From NCBI RefSeq assembly GCF_016862115.1, contig NZ_BOMI01000149.1, positions 1-60,742 of the forward strand: a stretch of DNA of 60,742 nucleotides, written 5' to 3'. The position numbers were made by a program, and so were the translations under genes. Below, one piece after another: positions 16,931 to 24,842 of this stretch; the stretch's first letter is position 1; each line of letters begins with the position of its first letter. This DNA is from Paractinoplanes deccanensis (GTDB taxonomy: Bacteria; Actinomycetota; Actinomycetes; Mycobacteriales; Micromonosporaceae). A model generated the notes under the pieces. The model saw only the letters and a list, made by a program, of their open reading frames with translations, searched no databases and was not told the origin of the DNA.

Positions 16931-18328
16931 TTATCGTTCCGCCTCTACATCGGGAGCCAGCGCAATAGCCCTCGACCACCAGTCATGAATGATCTGCGGG
17001 GAGTGCGTTGCTATAACGAACCGAAGCGAGGCCACCTTTGCGATTCGAGCCATATCTCCCAGAAACTTCTGCTGCCACGTTACATGGAGAGAAATCTCAG
17101 GCTCGTCGATCAATACGAGGCTTCCGGGCTTGACATTGAAAAGCAGATCGTAAACAAGAACTAGTTCGTGCTGCTCGCCAGACGAAAGCTGGCTTGGAGC
17201 CAACTCTTCGCCTTGATCAGTTGCGAAGTAGAAGCCTCGTTCGCGATCAATTTTAAGTTCTTTAAACAGGAATCGCGCATCCACAACATTCTTTAAAAGG
17301 CTGATTCTTTCGAGTAGATCCTGGAAGGTTGATAGCTTTCGCTCAGCATCATCAAGATAAGTCCAAAGGAGCCCTCGCTCCCATTCTTCCAAAGCGCGAT
17401 CTGGCAACCGCACTTCTTCGGTAGTATCGTCCTGAACTGCAATTTCTTCAAGGGCACTTCTTAACTCGATTTGGTTGGCGTACCTCTCGCGGATACGCTC
17501 TTCCGTCGCCTCCGCAGGTGCGAACTGACTGAACAAAACTCGCCGCGGAAAGGTCCGATCCAGGTCTTGCGACACACGCGAATTTCGCGCGAGAACCTCG
17601 GCTAAACGTGCGCTCAAATCTTGAGAATATTCCGTGACGCGAGAGAATGTTCTCTCACGGGCCACGCGAGGATGGCGCTGCGCATCCTTCGAATGAGACT
17701 GCAAAAGTCGCTGAGTCTCAATTAGGTGTACCGACTGACTTGCCAAGAATTCGCGCAAGACGGGATTCTGCCGTCGATTTCCGGTCAACCGGACGGGAAT
17801 GCTATCGCCATAGCGACCTAGTACTTCTTCCAGATTGAGCGTTTCGCCAGTCCTCATATCGTGCCACAGATCAGGTTCTAGCCGCGCCACAGGTGCGCGT
17901 TCTTCCAAGATTGTCGCCAGTCGACCGCGAGGAATGGTCGTACTGAGAGGTTCCGGTGTCCACGATACGAGTTCCTTTCCGGGAGTTCGCATCGTGATAC
18001 GCAGGCGCTCCCGTTCCTCTGAATCCTCAGAGTCAGGAGTATCAAAAATATCCTCGCCATCCTCTGGCCGAAGAATCGAGGGCCACTGTCCCTTATCGAC
18101 CTCAATCACGGTGCCATCATCGAAGCTAAAGACGGCATTCGCAAAAGGAATCTTGCGCAATGCTGCGGCATCTGCCGATAGAGTGCGCTTGATCAACTCA
18201 AGTAGTTTAGTCTTCCCCACGCCATTAGGCCCATGCAGAATTACAAATTCCCAGTTAGCGGGAAACCGGAACTCATGAGAAAACCTATTGAGTAGATTTC
18301 GGACCTCTATATGAACCAGGTTCGGCAC
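16931..18328 (-). CDS. AAA/ABC-type sensor ATPase (AriA-like)
   Basis: The 465-residue protein has the layout of SMC/RecF-like ABC ATPases. Walker A GPNGVGKT lies at 33-40 and the signature LSSGEQ at about 381. Walker B LVLIDEPE lies at 404-411 and the H-loop ATHS at about 440-443. A long middle part (about 100-370) is charged and helical. The length and partner match AriA of PARIS, which forms an assembly that holds AriB until triggered. The GTG start at 18328 has GAGG 7 nt upstream. GC is about 50%, against about 70% outside. Confidence 0.8.
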   Translation of the reverse strand: MPNLVHIEVRNLLNRFSHEFRFPANWEFVILHGPNGVGKTKLLELIKRTLSADAAALRKIPFANAVFSFDDGTVIEVDKGQWPSILRPEDGEDIFDTPDSEDSEERERLRITMRTPGKELVSWTPEPLSTTIPRGRLATILEERAPVARLEPDLWHDMRTGETLNLEEVLGRYGDSIPVRLTGNRRQNPVLREFLASQSVHLIETQRLLQSHSKDAQRHPRVARERTFSRVTEYSQDLSARLAEVLARNSRVSQDLDRTFPRRVLFSQFAPAEATEERIRERYANQIELRSALEEIAVQDDTTEEVRLPDRALEEWERGLLWTYLDDAERKLSTFQDLLERISLLKNVVDARFLFKELKIDRERGFYFATDQGEELAPSQLSSGEQHELVLVYDLLFNVKPGSLVLIDEPEISLHVTWQQKFLGDMARIAKVASLRFVIATHSPQIIHDWWSRAIALAPDVEAER

Positions 18329-18629
18329 GCAGCATCCTCGATCAAGGAGTAACAGCAGGACAGTCCACTCACCATAGAGGTGAAGGCTCCGGATAAGGAA
18401 GCGTCTGGCCCACGTGCGCCCCGCATGACCCGTTCATGCGCCAGTTCATTGGACGGGTCGACCCGGCTGAACGCATGGTCCGTCTGCCGCCGCTGGGCGC
18501 TAGTGGTGGTCCTGCCCACGACCTTGCTTTGCTACGGCGGTACTGGGCATCCGTATCCGTTGGTGGCGCGGCAGACGATCGGGGGCAAAGCACGGGGAAT
18601 CCTCGCCCGACGCCGGAGGGACCGATGAG
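18329..18629. other. Non-coding stretch upstream of the ATPase gene
   Basis: The first 30 bp must hold the ribosome site and promoter of the minus-strand defence operon. GC content jumps back to a high value near 18350, marking the edge of the low-GC cargo. Short open frames exist on both strands, but none has a ribosome site or a recognisable domain; they may be debris of a lost gene. Confidence 0.4.
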
Positions 18630-19184
18630 TCAGAGAGGACGGCATCGCTCGACGAGGACATGACCGCCGCACCACGCGTACGGCCTAACGGATTCCACCC
18701 GCCAGCCGCCGTCCTCTCGATCGACGACAAACACCCAGGCGTGCTCTTCGCTGTGGTACGAGACGCCACGCTCGTCCCACCACACACCGGAGACCGGCAC
18801 GGAGATTTCGACTTCGTTCCGGTCCTCCCGAATCGTGTCGAACTGCTCCCAGGTGAGTCGGCTCGGCGGCGGATCCGTGCGCCGCATGTCGGCAAGGACA
18901 GAGCGCCACTGGCTCATCAGGTCATCGCGGTGATCCTCCGCCAAGCCGCGCCGAAGGCCGACTTCCTCCCTGGCGTTGAGCTGCAAGAGGTAGGAGTCCA
19001 CCGCTTCCGTTGCGGTGCCGAACGCGTCGCCCTGGTCGTCTGTCTGGTCCAGGAAGGCAACCACGGGCACGGCCAGCAGACCCGAGCACAGAAACGCCAC
19101 CATGAGGAAGGTCGCGAGCGCCCATCGCTGCCGCTTGCTCCACCCCGCCAGCCGGCTACCTCGTTGATCGACGATCATGGCCAT
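18630..19184 (-). CDS. Membrane-anchored protein of unknown function
   Basis: The protein of about 184 residues has a single N-terminal membrane helix (near residues 18-42) after a basic cytoplasmic stub, and an outer domain of about 130 residues. That domain resembles an NTF2/SnoaL-like cone: a helix-rich half, then strands with several Trp residues near the end. Similar proteins occur in actinobacterial elements, where a transfer-pore role has been suggested but not shown. The start is uncertain: ATG 19184, ATG 19178 and GTG 19223 are all possible and none has a strong ribosome site. Confidence 0.55.
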   Translation of the reverse strand: MAMIVDQRGSRLAGWSKRQRWALATFLMVAFLCSGLLAVPVVAFLDQTDDQGDAFGTATEAVDSYLLQLNAREEVGLRRGLAEDHRDDLMSQWRSVLADMRRTDPPPSRLTWEQFDTIREDRNEVEISVPVSGVWWDERGVSYHSEEHAWVFVVDREDGGWRVESVRPYAWCGGHVLVERCRPL

Positions 19185-19472
19185 CCGGTCACGATAGGCG
19201 ATCATCCATATGCGATGCGACACACTTCGATGCGCCGGTCAAGACGCTTCCGATGTAACTGCCGAATTCGCCTGTACTGAATCAAGGCGCCGCGCGGGCG
19301 CGGCGCTGGCCGGTCGCGCTCGCCTGCTGGCGGCGCAAGCGCCGGCATCGGCGGCGCGCCGGCCGCATGGGCACCGAAGTGTCCCCTGATGCCTCCGGCG
19401 GGGATCTCGGGCATCTGAAAGGGCTTAGAGCCGCCATCCCGTCCACCGCCGCCCCAGGCGAAGCCGAGCAGA

Positions 19473-19536
19473 CCTGTTCCAGGGCGCCAAGGTCGTTCGT
19501 CCGGTGGGGCGCTCCACCTTGGCGCCCTGGAACAGG
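19473..19536. terminator. Perfect 21-bp inverted repeat
   Basis: Positions 19473-19493 and 19516-19536 are exact reverse complements over 21 bp, with a 22-nt loop. There is no T-run on either side. The block lies in the 392-bp gap 19185-19576, which is otherwise GC-rich, strongly self-complementary (about 19290-19370) and gene-free. It could be a transcription stop between two genes on the same strand, or part of a replication origin of the element. Confidence 0.55.
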
Positions 19537-19576
19537 CCCGCACCCTGATAGGTGGGTCGACGGCGGACGGGATGGC

Positions 19577-20026
19577 TTAGGGGACTCGGTGGTAGGAGAG
19601 GTTGACCCAAACCGACTGCTGACGTCGCCTGCCGTCGTTCCACCGAATCAGGGCGCCACGGGCGTCGCGGGTCTCGGGACTGCGATTGAGGGTCAGGTAG
19701 AGCGACTGATCTTTGTGTAGGTACTCGACGGGCATCTTCGGCCACAGCGCCGCCACATCCGCTTCGGCGAGCTCCAAAGACTGGCCATCCTCGTCGAAGA
19801 CCTGAACTTCGACCTTCCGCATGAGTGCCGGCCCATGGTTCGTGACTACAACCCGCACATCATCGTGCCAGCCGGTTTTCGTCTGGAAGGTAAACAAGTC
19901 GAGTTGGGCGCCCGGACTGGCTTTCCTCTCCCGGAGCCAGGCGCGGACGACGCTGTACCAGAGGTTCGCGATGCTGATGCCCAAGGCCACCCAGGCCGCC
20001 AGGGCGCTCCATGCGGGTGCTTTCAC
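19577..20026 (-). CDS. Small membrane-anchored protein of unknown function
   Basis: The 149-residue protein starts at GTG 20026; the much longer open frame upstream runs through the tRNA genes and is spurious. One N-terminal helix (residues 8-28) is followed by a basic stretch and a beta-rich outer domain of about 110 residues. It is the last gene of the element before the right att site. No motif is recognisable, and the ribosome site is poor. Confidence 0.5.
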   Translation of the reverse strand: MKAPAWSALAAWVALGISIANLWYSVVRAWLRERKASPGAQLDLFTFQTKTGWHDDVRVVVTNHGPALMRKVEVQVFDEDGQSLELAEADVAALWPKMPVEYLHKDQSLYLTLNRSPETRDARGALIRWNDGRRRQQSVWVNLSYHRVP

Positions 20027-20076
20027 GCGGGGCAGCCTAGCGGGGCGAGACCCGGCCCGGCCGCTCAAGATGTGCG

Positions 20077-20103
20077 GTGCATCACGTGCAGCGAACGTGC
20101 AAC
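20077..20103 (+). promoter_or_regulatory. Putative integrase arm-type sites, right end
   Basis: Three GTGCA words (20077, 20086, 20097) lie 125-155 bp inside the right att core. The 19 bp at 20085-20103 repeats 6572-6590 at 18 of 19 positions in direct orientation. This suggests shared Int or Xis arm sites at both ends. Confidence 0.5.
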
Positions 20104-20180
20104 TCGCGGCGGTGATCATGGGGAATCTGCGGTCAACAGAGGTCAACTTCGAGGGACCGAAAATGCCCCGGAAAGCAAAA

Positions 20181-20209
20181 CGTCCACCGTGCGTTTCCGC
20201 AGGTGGACG
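20181..20209 (-). terminator. Terminator of the tRNA operon, supplied by the element
   Basis: Read on the minus strand, an 8-bp stem CGTCCACC...GGTGGACG is followed by TTTTGC, a standard intrinsic terminator just after tRNA-Phe. The displaced chromosomal copy (6432-6460) has the same stem but a weaker TTCTGC tail. The element therefore carries its own terminator as well as the tRNA 3' half. Confidence 0.75.
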
Positions 20210-20233
20210 GTGCTCAGAGCCCGGCGAGAGGCC

Positions 20234-20310
20234 TGGTGGCCAGGGGCGGGGTCGAACCGCCGACCTTCCGATTTTCAGTCGGACGCTCGTACCAACTGAG
20301 CTACCTGGCC
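20234..20310 (-). tRNA. trnF: tRNA-Phe (GAA), integration target
   Basis: The 77-nt gene is read on the minus strand. The acceptor stem GGCCAGG pairs with CCTGGCC, discriminator A and an encoded CCA follow. The anticodon loop CTGAAAA gives GAA. The part from the anticodon loop to the 3' end (to 20280) is duplicated at 6482-6531, so this gene was rebuilt by the integrated element and stays functional. Confidence 0.95.
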
Positions 20311-20320
20311 TTGGGTGTTG

Positions 20321-20394
20321 CGGTCCTGACGGGACTTGAACCCGCGACCTCCGCCTTGACAGGGCGGCGAGCACTCCAACTGCTCCACAGGACC
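20321..20394 (-). tRNA. tRNA-Asp (GTC)
   Basis: The acceptor stem GGTCCTG pairs with CAGGACC, the anticodon loop CTGTCAA gives GTC, and the T-arm GCGGGTTCAAGTCCCGT is intact. No CCA is encoded. It lies 10 bp upstream of tRNA-Phe on the same strand and is surely cotranscribed with it. Confidence 0.95.
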
Positions 20395-20453
20395 TTGCTC
20401 TGCACTTCTTCACTGCCTGGTGCCTCGGCTACCTTACACTGCCGACTTACCAG

Positions 20454-20526
20454 TGCCCCCAACGGGATTCGAACCCGTGCTACCGCCTTGAAAGGGCGGC
20501 GTCCTGGGCCACTAGACGATGAGGGC
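20454..20526 (-). tRNA. tRNA-Glu (TTC)
   Basis: The acceptor stem GCCCTCA pairs with TGGGGGC (one T-G pair). The anticodon loop CTTTCAA gives TTC and the T-arm holds GGTTCGAATCCC. No CCA is encoded. It is the first of the Glu-Asp-Phe tRNA cluster, an order common in actinomycetes. Confidence 0.95.
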
Positions 20527-20674
20527 AACTCCGCAAGTATTGCACGTCTGCAATGCTTAGCGGCGTAGACCCCAACCGGCCCCCGCTTGAGGCTTGGAAA
20601 GCATACGTGATCGACCGCCCCGCCTCCAAACCGGTATCCCCCTGGCGGAGGCCGAGCGGGTGACCTGCGAAAAC

Positions 20675-21583
20675 TCAGGGCCGGGCCGCGGCCGCCACGG
20701 CTTGGGCGGCCTCGGCGAGATCAGTGAGCTGGGCCACCCCGGAGGGCAGGCGGTCGGGCCAGCCGGGGCCGGCGGCGGCGGTCAGCAGCGGCGGGTGCGG
20801 GGCGTTCAGGACCTGGAGCAGCTGGGCCGGGTCGCCGGTGGCCGGGGTCTGCGACCAGAGGACGACCACGGCGGGGCCGGTACGGGCTATCGCGTCGGAC
20901 AGCGCCTCGGGAGGCACCCGGGCGCCGAGCAGGCGGCACGGCACACCCCCTTCGGCGAGGGCGGCCGCCAGGGCCTCCAGGGGGAGCGTGTGCTGCTCCT
21001 CGTCGGCGGCGGCGAGCAGGACGCGCGGGACGTCTCCGGGTGCGGGCCGGGAGACGGCGGCGAGGACCTCGGTGACCGTACGGGAGATCAGGTGCTCGAC
21101 CTCGACGAAGCGCTGGGTGGCCTCGTAGCGCTCGCCGATGCCGATCAGCACGGGCATGGCGACGTGGTTCCAGGCCTCGATCACGCCGCTCTCGGACACG
21201 GCGGACTGGAAGATGTCGCGCATCGCGGGCGCGTCGAGGCGCATGGCGGCCCGGGCCAGGCCGCGGGCGGCGGGTGAGGCGGCGCCGAGGGCGATCGCCT
21301 GGCCGCCGCCGTCGCGGCGTGTCGTCGTGCCGGTGAAGGCCGAGAGGTCCAGGTCGTCGACGCGGCGGACCCAGGCGGCCGCCTCGGCGGGGGCGACGCC
21401 CTGTGCGGTGAGCCGCTGCATGACCTGGAGCCGGTCGAGGTCCTGCTCGGTGTAGCGCCGGTGGTGGCCGGGCACGTGTTCGCTGGGGCCCAGCCCGTAC
21501 CGCTGGTGCCAGGTCCGCAGGGTGGTGACCGCCACGCCCAGGCGGCGCGCCACGGCTCCGGCGGTCAGTCCCTCAACGGCCAC
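20675..21583 (-). CDS. CarH/LitR-like MerR regulator with B12-binding domain
   Basis: This 302-residue protein has a MerR winged helix (residues 5-72; LTAGAVARRLGV, then HHRRYTEQDLDRL), a four-helix B12-cap region (about 105-180) and a Rossmann-like cobalamin domain (about 185-300). CarH-type proteins repress carotenoid genes in the dark and release DNA when light breaks the adenosylcobalamin bond. Here the cap Trp of the Trp-x9-Glu-His motif is Tyr, with EH retained, and the lower-ligand motif reads Glu-x-His-x-x-Pro. B12 binding is therefore likely but not certain. Its start overlaps idi by 11 bp, at the end of the crt operon. Confidence 0.8.
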   Translation of the reverse strand: MAVEGLTAGAVARRLGVAVTTLRTWHQRYGLGPSEHVPGHHRRYTEQDLDRLQVMQRLTAQGVAPAEAAAWVRRVDDLDLSAFTGTTTRRDGGGQAIALGAASPAARGLARAAMRLDAPAMRDIFQSAVSESGVIEAWNHVAMPVLIGIGERYEATQRFVEVEHLISRTVTEVLAAVSRPAPGDVPRVLLAAADEEQHTLPLEALAAALAEGGVPCRLLGARVPPEALSDAIARTGPAVVVLWSQTPATGDPAQLLQVLNAPHPPLLTAAAGPGWPDRLPSGVAQLTDLAEAAQAVAAAARP

Positions 21584-22175
21584 CCGACCGCTCCGGCGCC
21601 TCGTCGAGCAGGGCGGCGACGGGCCGCGCCGGGAGACAGCCGAGATGTTCCGCCAAGCGGTTCGTCACACCTGGGAGCCAGGGCGCGTACGCCCGTGAGT
21701 CGCCCGCGAGCTCGACGAGCAGGTCGGGCACCGACACCCACCGGCAGTCCGCCACCTCGTCCGGGTCGGGTGCCGGCCGCACCCCGTCCGGCAGGTCGCC
21801 GATCAGCACGTGGTCGTACTCGTATTCGACGCGCCCGGTGGCCGGGTCTTCGGCGTAGTACGCGTACACGCCCACCTCGGTCAGCGGCACCGCGGCCAGG
21901 CCGAGCTCTTCGGTCAGCCGCTCGCCGGCGGCCTCGGTCAGCGACGAGCCGGGGCCCGGGTGGCCGCAGCACGTGTTGGCCCAGCGCAGCGGAAACCGGG
22001 TCTTCACCGCCGCCCGCTGCTGGAGCAGCACCCGGCCGGAGCTGTCGCGCAGGAAGACCGAGAACGCCCGGTGGAGCTGGCCCGGCGCGCGGTGCGCCTC
22101 GTCGACAGTGGTCGAGCCGAGCACCTCGCCGTCGGCGTCCACGAGCTCGACGAGGTGGGATTCGCGAGACGTCAC
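21573..22175 (-). CDS. idi: Isopentenyl-diphosphate delta-isomerase, type I
   Basis: The 200-residue Nudix-fold enzyme interconverts IPP and DMAPP and so feeds prenyl synthesis. The active-site Cys lies in WANTCCGHP (near residue 65), the Nudix-like metal-binding Glu/His region follows (AAGERLTEELG), and the second catalytic Glu lies in VEYEYDH. The GTG start at 22175 has GGAAGG 7 nt upstream and overlaps the crtI stop (GTGA). It sits inside the crtE-crtI-idi-merR operon, so precursor supply is controlled together with carotenoid synthesis. The C-terminal 25 residues are poorly conserved. Confidence 0.92.
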   Translation of the reverse strand: MTSRESHLVELVDADGEVLGSTTVDEAHRAPGQLHRAFSVFLRDSSGRVLLQQRAAVKTRFPLRWANTCCGHPGPGSSLTEAAGERLTEELGLAAVPLTEVGVYAYYAEDPATGRVEYEYDHVLIGDLPDGVRPAPDPDEVADCRWVSVPDLLVELAGDSRAYAPWLPGVTNRLAEHLGCLPARPVAALLDEAPERSGGR

Positions 22176-23656
22176 GACGTGATCCTTCCGGCGGCGAGCT
22201 TTCCCGAGATCAGCACCATGGGCACGCCCACGCCGGGCTGGGTGCCCGAGCCGGTGAACACCACGTTGGGCAGCGAGGGGTGCAGGTTGGCAGGGCGGAA
22301 CGGGCCGGTCTGGGCGAACGTGTGCGCGGCCGCGAACGGGGTGCCCGCCGCCATGCCCTGGTCGAGCCAGTCGGCCGGCGTGATGATCTCGCGTACCTCG
22401 ATGCCGTCGCCGAAGCCGATATAGCCGCGGTCCTCGAGCGTCCGGACCAGCGAGTCGGCGTATCGGGTGCGGAGGTCGCCGCGCCAGTTCATCGGGCCGG
22501 CGTCGAGGTTGGGTGCCGGGGCGAGCACGTAGTAGGTCTGCTTGCCGGGCGGCGCCGCCGACGGATCGGTGTGTGTGGGGTTGGTCACGAGCAACGACGG
22601 GTCGCTCATCAGCAGCCCCTTGCGGATCACCTCGTCGAAGGTGCCGCGCCACTGGTGTCCGAAGTGGATGTTGTGGTGCGCGATCTTCCCGTACGACCGG
22701 GTGGATCCGATGTGCAGCACCACGCAGGAGGGTGAGTAGCGCAGCCGGCGCTGCCGGCGGGGCGGCAGGAGCTCGGTCTCGGCGACCGGCAGGTCGGGGT
22801 TGAGCACCACGACGTCGGCCGGGATGCGCTCGCCGTCCGCGGTGATCACGCCGGTGGCGCGGCCGTTGAGCGTCTCGACCCGGGTGACCGTCGTGTCGTA
22901 GCGGAACTCGACGCCGTGCTTCTCGGCGGCGCCGGCCAGCGCCTTGGGGACGGCGTGCATGCCGCCCTTGGGGTAGAACACGCCGGCGACCGAGTCGAGG
23001 TAGGCGATCACCGCGTAGATGGCGAGGGCGTCCTGCGGTGCCAGGCCGGCGTACATCGCCTGGAAGGAGAAGATCCGCTGGGTACGGGGATCGCGGAAGT
23101 ACTGATTGATCTTGGGTTGGAGGCGCCGGAACCCGCCGAGCCGCAGCAGCTTGAGCAGGTTGAGGTTGACCAGGTCGACCGGGGTGTCGAGGTTGCGGTC
23201 GATGAAGTCGCGCCGCTCCAGCTGCCAGAGCTCGCGCGCGAAGTCGACGAACCGCAGGTAGCCGTCGGCCTCGCGGGGGCCGCACACACGGGAGATCTCG
23301 GCGGCCATCCGGACCGTGTCGGTCTTGACGTCCAAGGTGGACCCGTCGGGGTAATATGCCCGATATGCCGGGTCGAGGGGCGTCAGCTCGAGCCAGTCCG
23401 ACAGGTTCTCGCCGACGGCCGCGAGCGGCTCCTCGATCAGCTCCGGCATGGTCAGCACGGTGGGGCCGGTGTCGAACTCGTACCCCTGGAGGCTGAGCCG
23501 GCCCGCCCGGCCGCCGGGCACGGACTCGCGCTCGACGACGGTGACCTGCCGGCCGGCCGCGACCAGATGCAGCGCGCAGGCCAGCCCGGCCAGCCCGGCG
23601 CCGACGATGACCACCCGCTCGGTGGGGCCCGTGACGGTTCGCATGGCAGACATCAT
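22172..23656 (-). CDS. crtI: Phytoene desaturase
   Basis: This 494-residue bacterial-type phytoene desaturase converts phytoene stepwise to neurosporene or lycopene. The N-terminal FAD motif VVIVGAGLAGL (about residues 15-25) is followed by ERESVPGGRAG. The C-terminal FAD contact region (TGSGTQPGVGVPMVLISGK) shows the usual family signature. The ATG at 23656 overlaps the crtE stop (ATGA); ATGs at 23653 and 23644 are alternatives. Together with crtE, idi and the divergent crtB it gives a complete route from IPP to a C40 polyene. No cyclase gene lies in this window. Confidence 0.93.
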   Translation of the reverse strand: MMSAMRTVTGPTERVVIVGAGLAGLACALHLVAAGRQVTVVERESVPGGRAGRLSLQGYEFDTGPTVLTMPELIEEPLAAVGENLSDWLELTPLDPAYRAYYPDGSTLDVKTDTVRMAAEISRVCGPREADGYLRFVDFARELWQLERRDFIDRNLDTPVDLVNLNLLKLLRLGGFRRLQPKINQYFRDPRTQRIFSFQAMYAGLAPQDALAIYAVIAYLDSVAGVFYPKGGMHAVPKALAGAAEKHGVEFRYDTTVTRVETLNGRATGVITADGERIPADVVVLNPDLPVAETELLPPRRQRRLRYSPSCVVLHIGSTRSYGKIAHHNIHFGHQWRGTFDEVIRKGLLMSDPSLLVTNPTHTDPSAAPPGKQTYYVLAPAPNLDAGPMNWRGDLRTRYADSLVRTLEDRGYIGFGDGIEVREIITPADWLDQGMAAGTPFAAAHTFAQTGPFRPANLHPSLPNVVFTGSGTQPGVGVPMVLISGKLAAGRITS

Positions 23657-24777
23657 GCCGGTCGGTGCGTGGCTCGCACCGCAAGCTCGATGAGGGCGGC
23701 ACGCGCGTCCTCGTGCAGGGGCGCGCCGGCGAGCGCGGCGACGCCGTCCGCGACGCGCTCCTGGATCATCGCCTCGAGCCGGGCCGGGGCGCCGGTCTCG
23801 GCGATGACCTGGGCGCGCCGCGCGATGTCGGCCGGGCTGAGATCGGGGGAGGGTGAACCGCCGGAGCCGTCGGCGGGGTTGACGGCTCCGGCGGGGTCGA
23901 GGGCCTCTCGCTGTGCGGGAGAGGCGAGGCGGCGGGCCAGCATGAGAAGCGCGGTCGGCTTGCCGGTCCGCAGGTCGTCACCGGCGGGCTTGCCCGTGAC
24001 GGCGGGGTCGCCGAACACCCCCAGCAGGTCGTCGCGCAGCTGGAACGCCTCGCCGACCGCGAGCCCGTACCGGCCGTACGCCAGATCGATCTCGGGGTGG
24101 GCGAGCCCGGAGAGGGCGAGCCCGAACTGCAGGGGACGTTGGATCGTGTAGCTCGCGGTCTTGTGCCGGGCGACGAGCAGCGCGCGCTCGACCGACCACG
24201 TGCCGGGCTCGGCCTCGCCGAGCACGTCGAGATATTGCCCGGCGATGGCCTCGACGCGCATGCGGTCGTAGCAGGTCCGCACGCCCTGGGGAGCCTGCGC
24301 CCGGGCCAGCAGCTGGTCGGCCCAGACGAGGCAGAGGTCGCCGATGAGGATCGCGGCCGAGGTGCCGAACCGCTCGCCGTGACCGTTGCGGCTCGCGAAG
24401 ATGCGGTGCGCCGTCGGGCGGCCGCGCCGGGTGTCCGACTCGTCCATGACGTCGTCGTGCACGAGCGCGAAGGTGTGCATGAGCTCGAGCGCCGCGAACG
24501 CCGGCAGCACCGGCTCGAGGGGCGCGGCGTCGCCGGCGACGCCGCGCCAGCCCCAGTAGGCGAAGACCGGCCGCAGCCGCTTGCCCCCGGCGAGAACCAG
24601 GTCGCGAGCCGTGCGGGCGAAGCCGCCGAGCTCGGGGTCGATCGCGTCGAGGGAGGCGATCTGGGCGGCCAGAAAATCGGCCAGCGTGCCCTGGATCGCG
24701 TCGATCAGCGAGTGGGGGGTGGCGCCGTGGCGGGGTATGCCGCGGTGCCTGTTTCCCTGGAGCGTGTCGTTGGCCAC
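23653..24777 (-). CDS. crtE: Geranylgeranyl diphosphate synthase
   Basis: The 374-residue trans-prenyltransferase extends short prenyl diphosphates with IPP. The first Asp-rich motif is DDVMDESDTRRGRPT (near residue 110) and the second is LRDDLLGVFGD (near residue 250), both with full Asp sets. The placement beside crtI and crtB points to the C20 product for carotenoids. It heads the minus-strand operon, and its promoter shares a 65-bp gap with crtB, where a light-responsive repressor could act on both directions. Confidence 0.9.
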   Translation of the reverse strand: MANDTLQGNRHRGIPRHGATPHSLIDAIQGTLADFLAAQIASLDAIDPELGGFARTARDLVLAGGKRLRPVFAYWGWRGVAGDAAPLEPVLPAFAALELMHTFALVHDDVMDESDTRRGRPTAHRIFASRNGHGERFGTSAAILIGDLCLVWADQLLARAQAPQGVRTCYDRMRVEAIAGQYLDVLGEAEPGTWSVERALLVARHKTASYTIQRPLQFGLALSGLAHPEIDLAYGRYGLAVGEAFQLRDDLLGVFGDPAVTGKPAGDDLRTGKPTALLMLARRLASPAQREALDPAGAVNPADGSGGSPSPDLSPADIARRAQVIAETGAPARLEAMIQERVADGVAALAGAPLHEDARAALIELAVRATHRPA

Positions 24778-24842
24778 GAGAACGACCGTACCCTAGCCTC
24801 ATGGTTGCGTCGATTCGTGCGTCGATTTAGTTGGGGGAAGTT

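Larger units (their letters stand above)
6482..20280. mobile_element. AICE-type integrative conjugative element in tRNA-Phe
   Basis: The element spans 13,749 bp from core to core and is bounded by the 50-bp direct repeat in tRNA-Phe. It carries the expected AICE set: tyrosine integrase and excisionase next to one end, a RepSA-like replication initiator, a TraB/FtsK-type DNA translocase for double-stranded DNA transfer, a DUF2637 membrane protein, a Pra-like activator and two GntR regulators. The cargo is a HAD-phosphotransferase operon and a low-GC AAA-ATPase/DUF4435 pair. All backbone genes look intact, so the element may still excise and transfer. Confidence 0.9.

Noticed and set aside
16052..18328. 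A Gabija or Septu defence system.
   Set aside because: Gabija needs a fused ATPase-TOPRIM plus a helicase, and Septu needs an HNH nuclease; neither is present. The ATPase plus DUF4435 pair fits PARIS better.
20026..20413. An upstream extension of the 149-residue element protein to a 278-residue frame.
   Set aside because: The extension reads through tRNA-Phe and the att site and is Arg-rich; the membrane helix starts at the chosen GTG.
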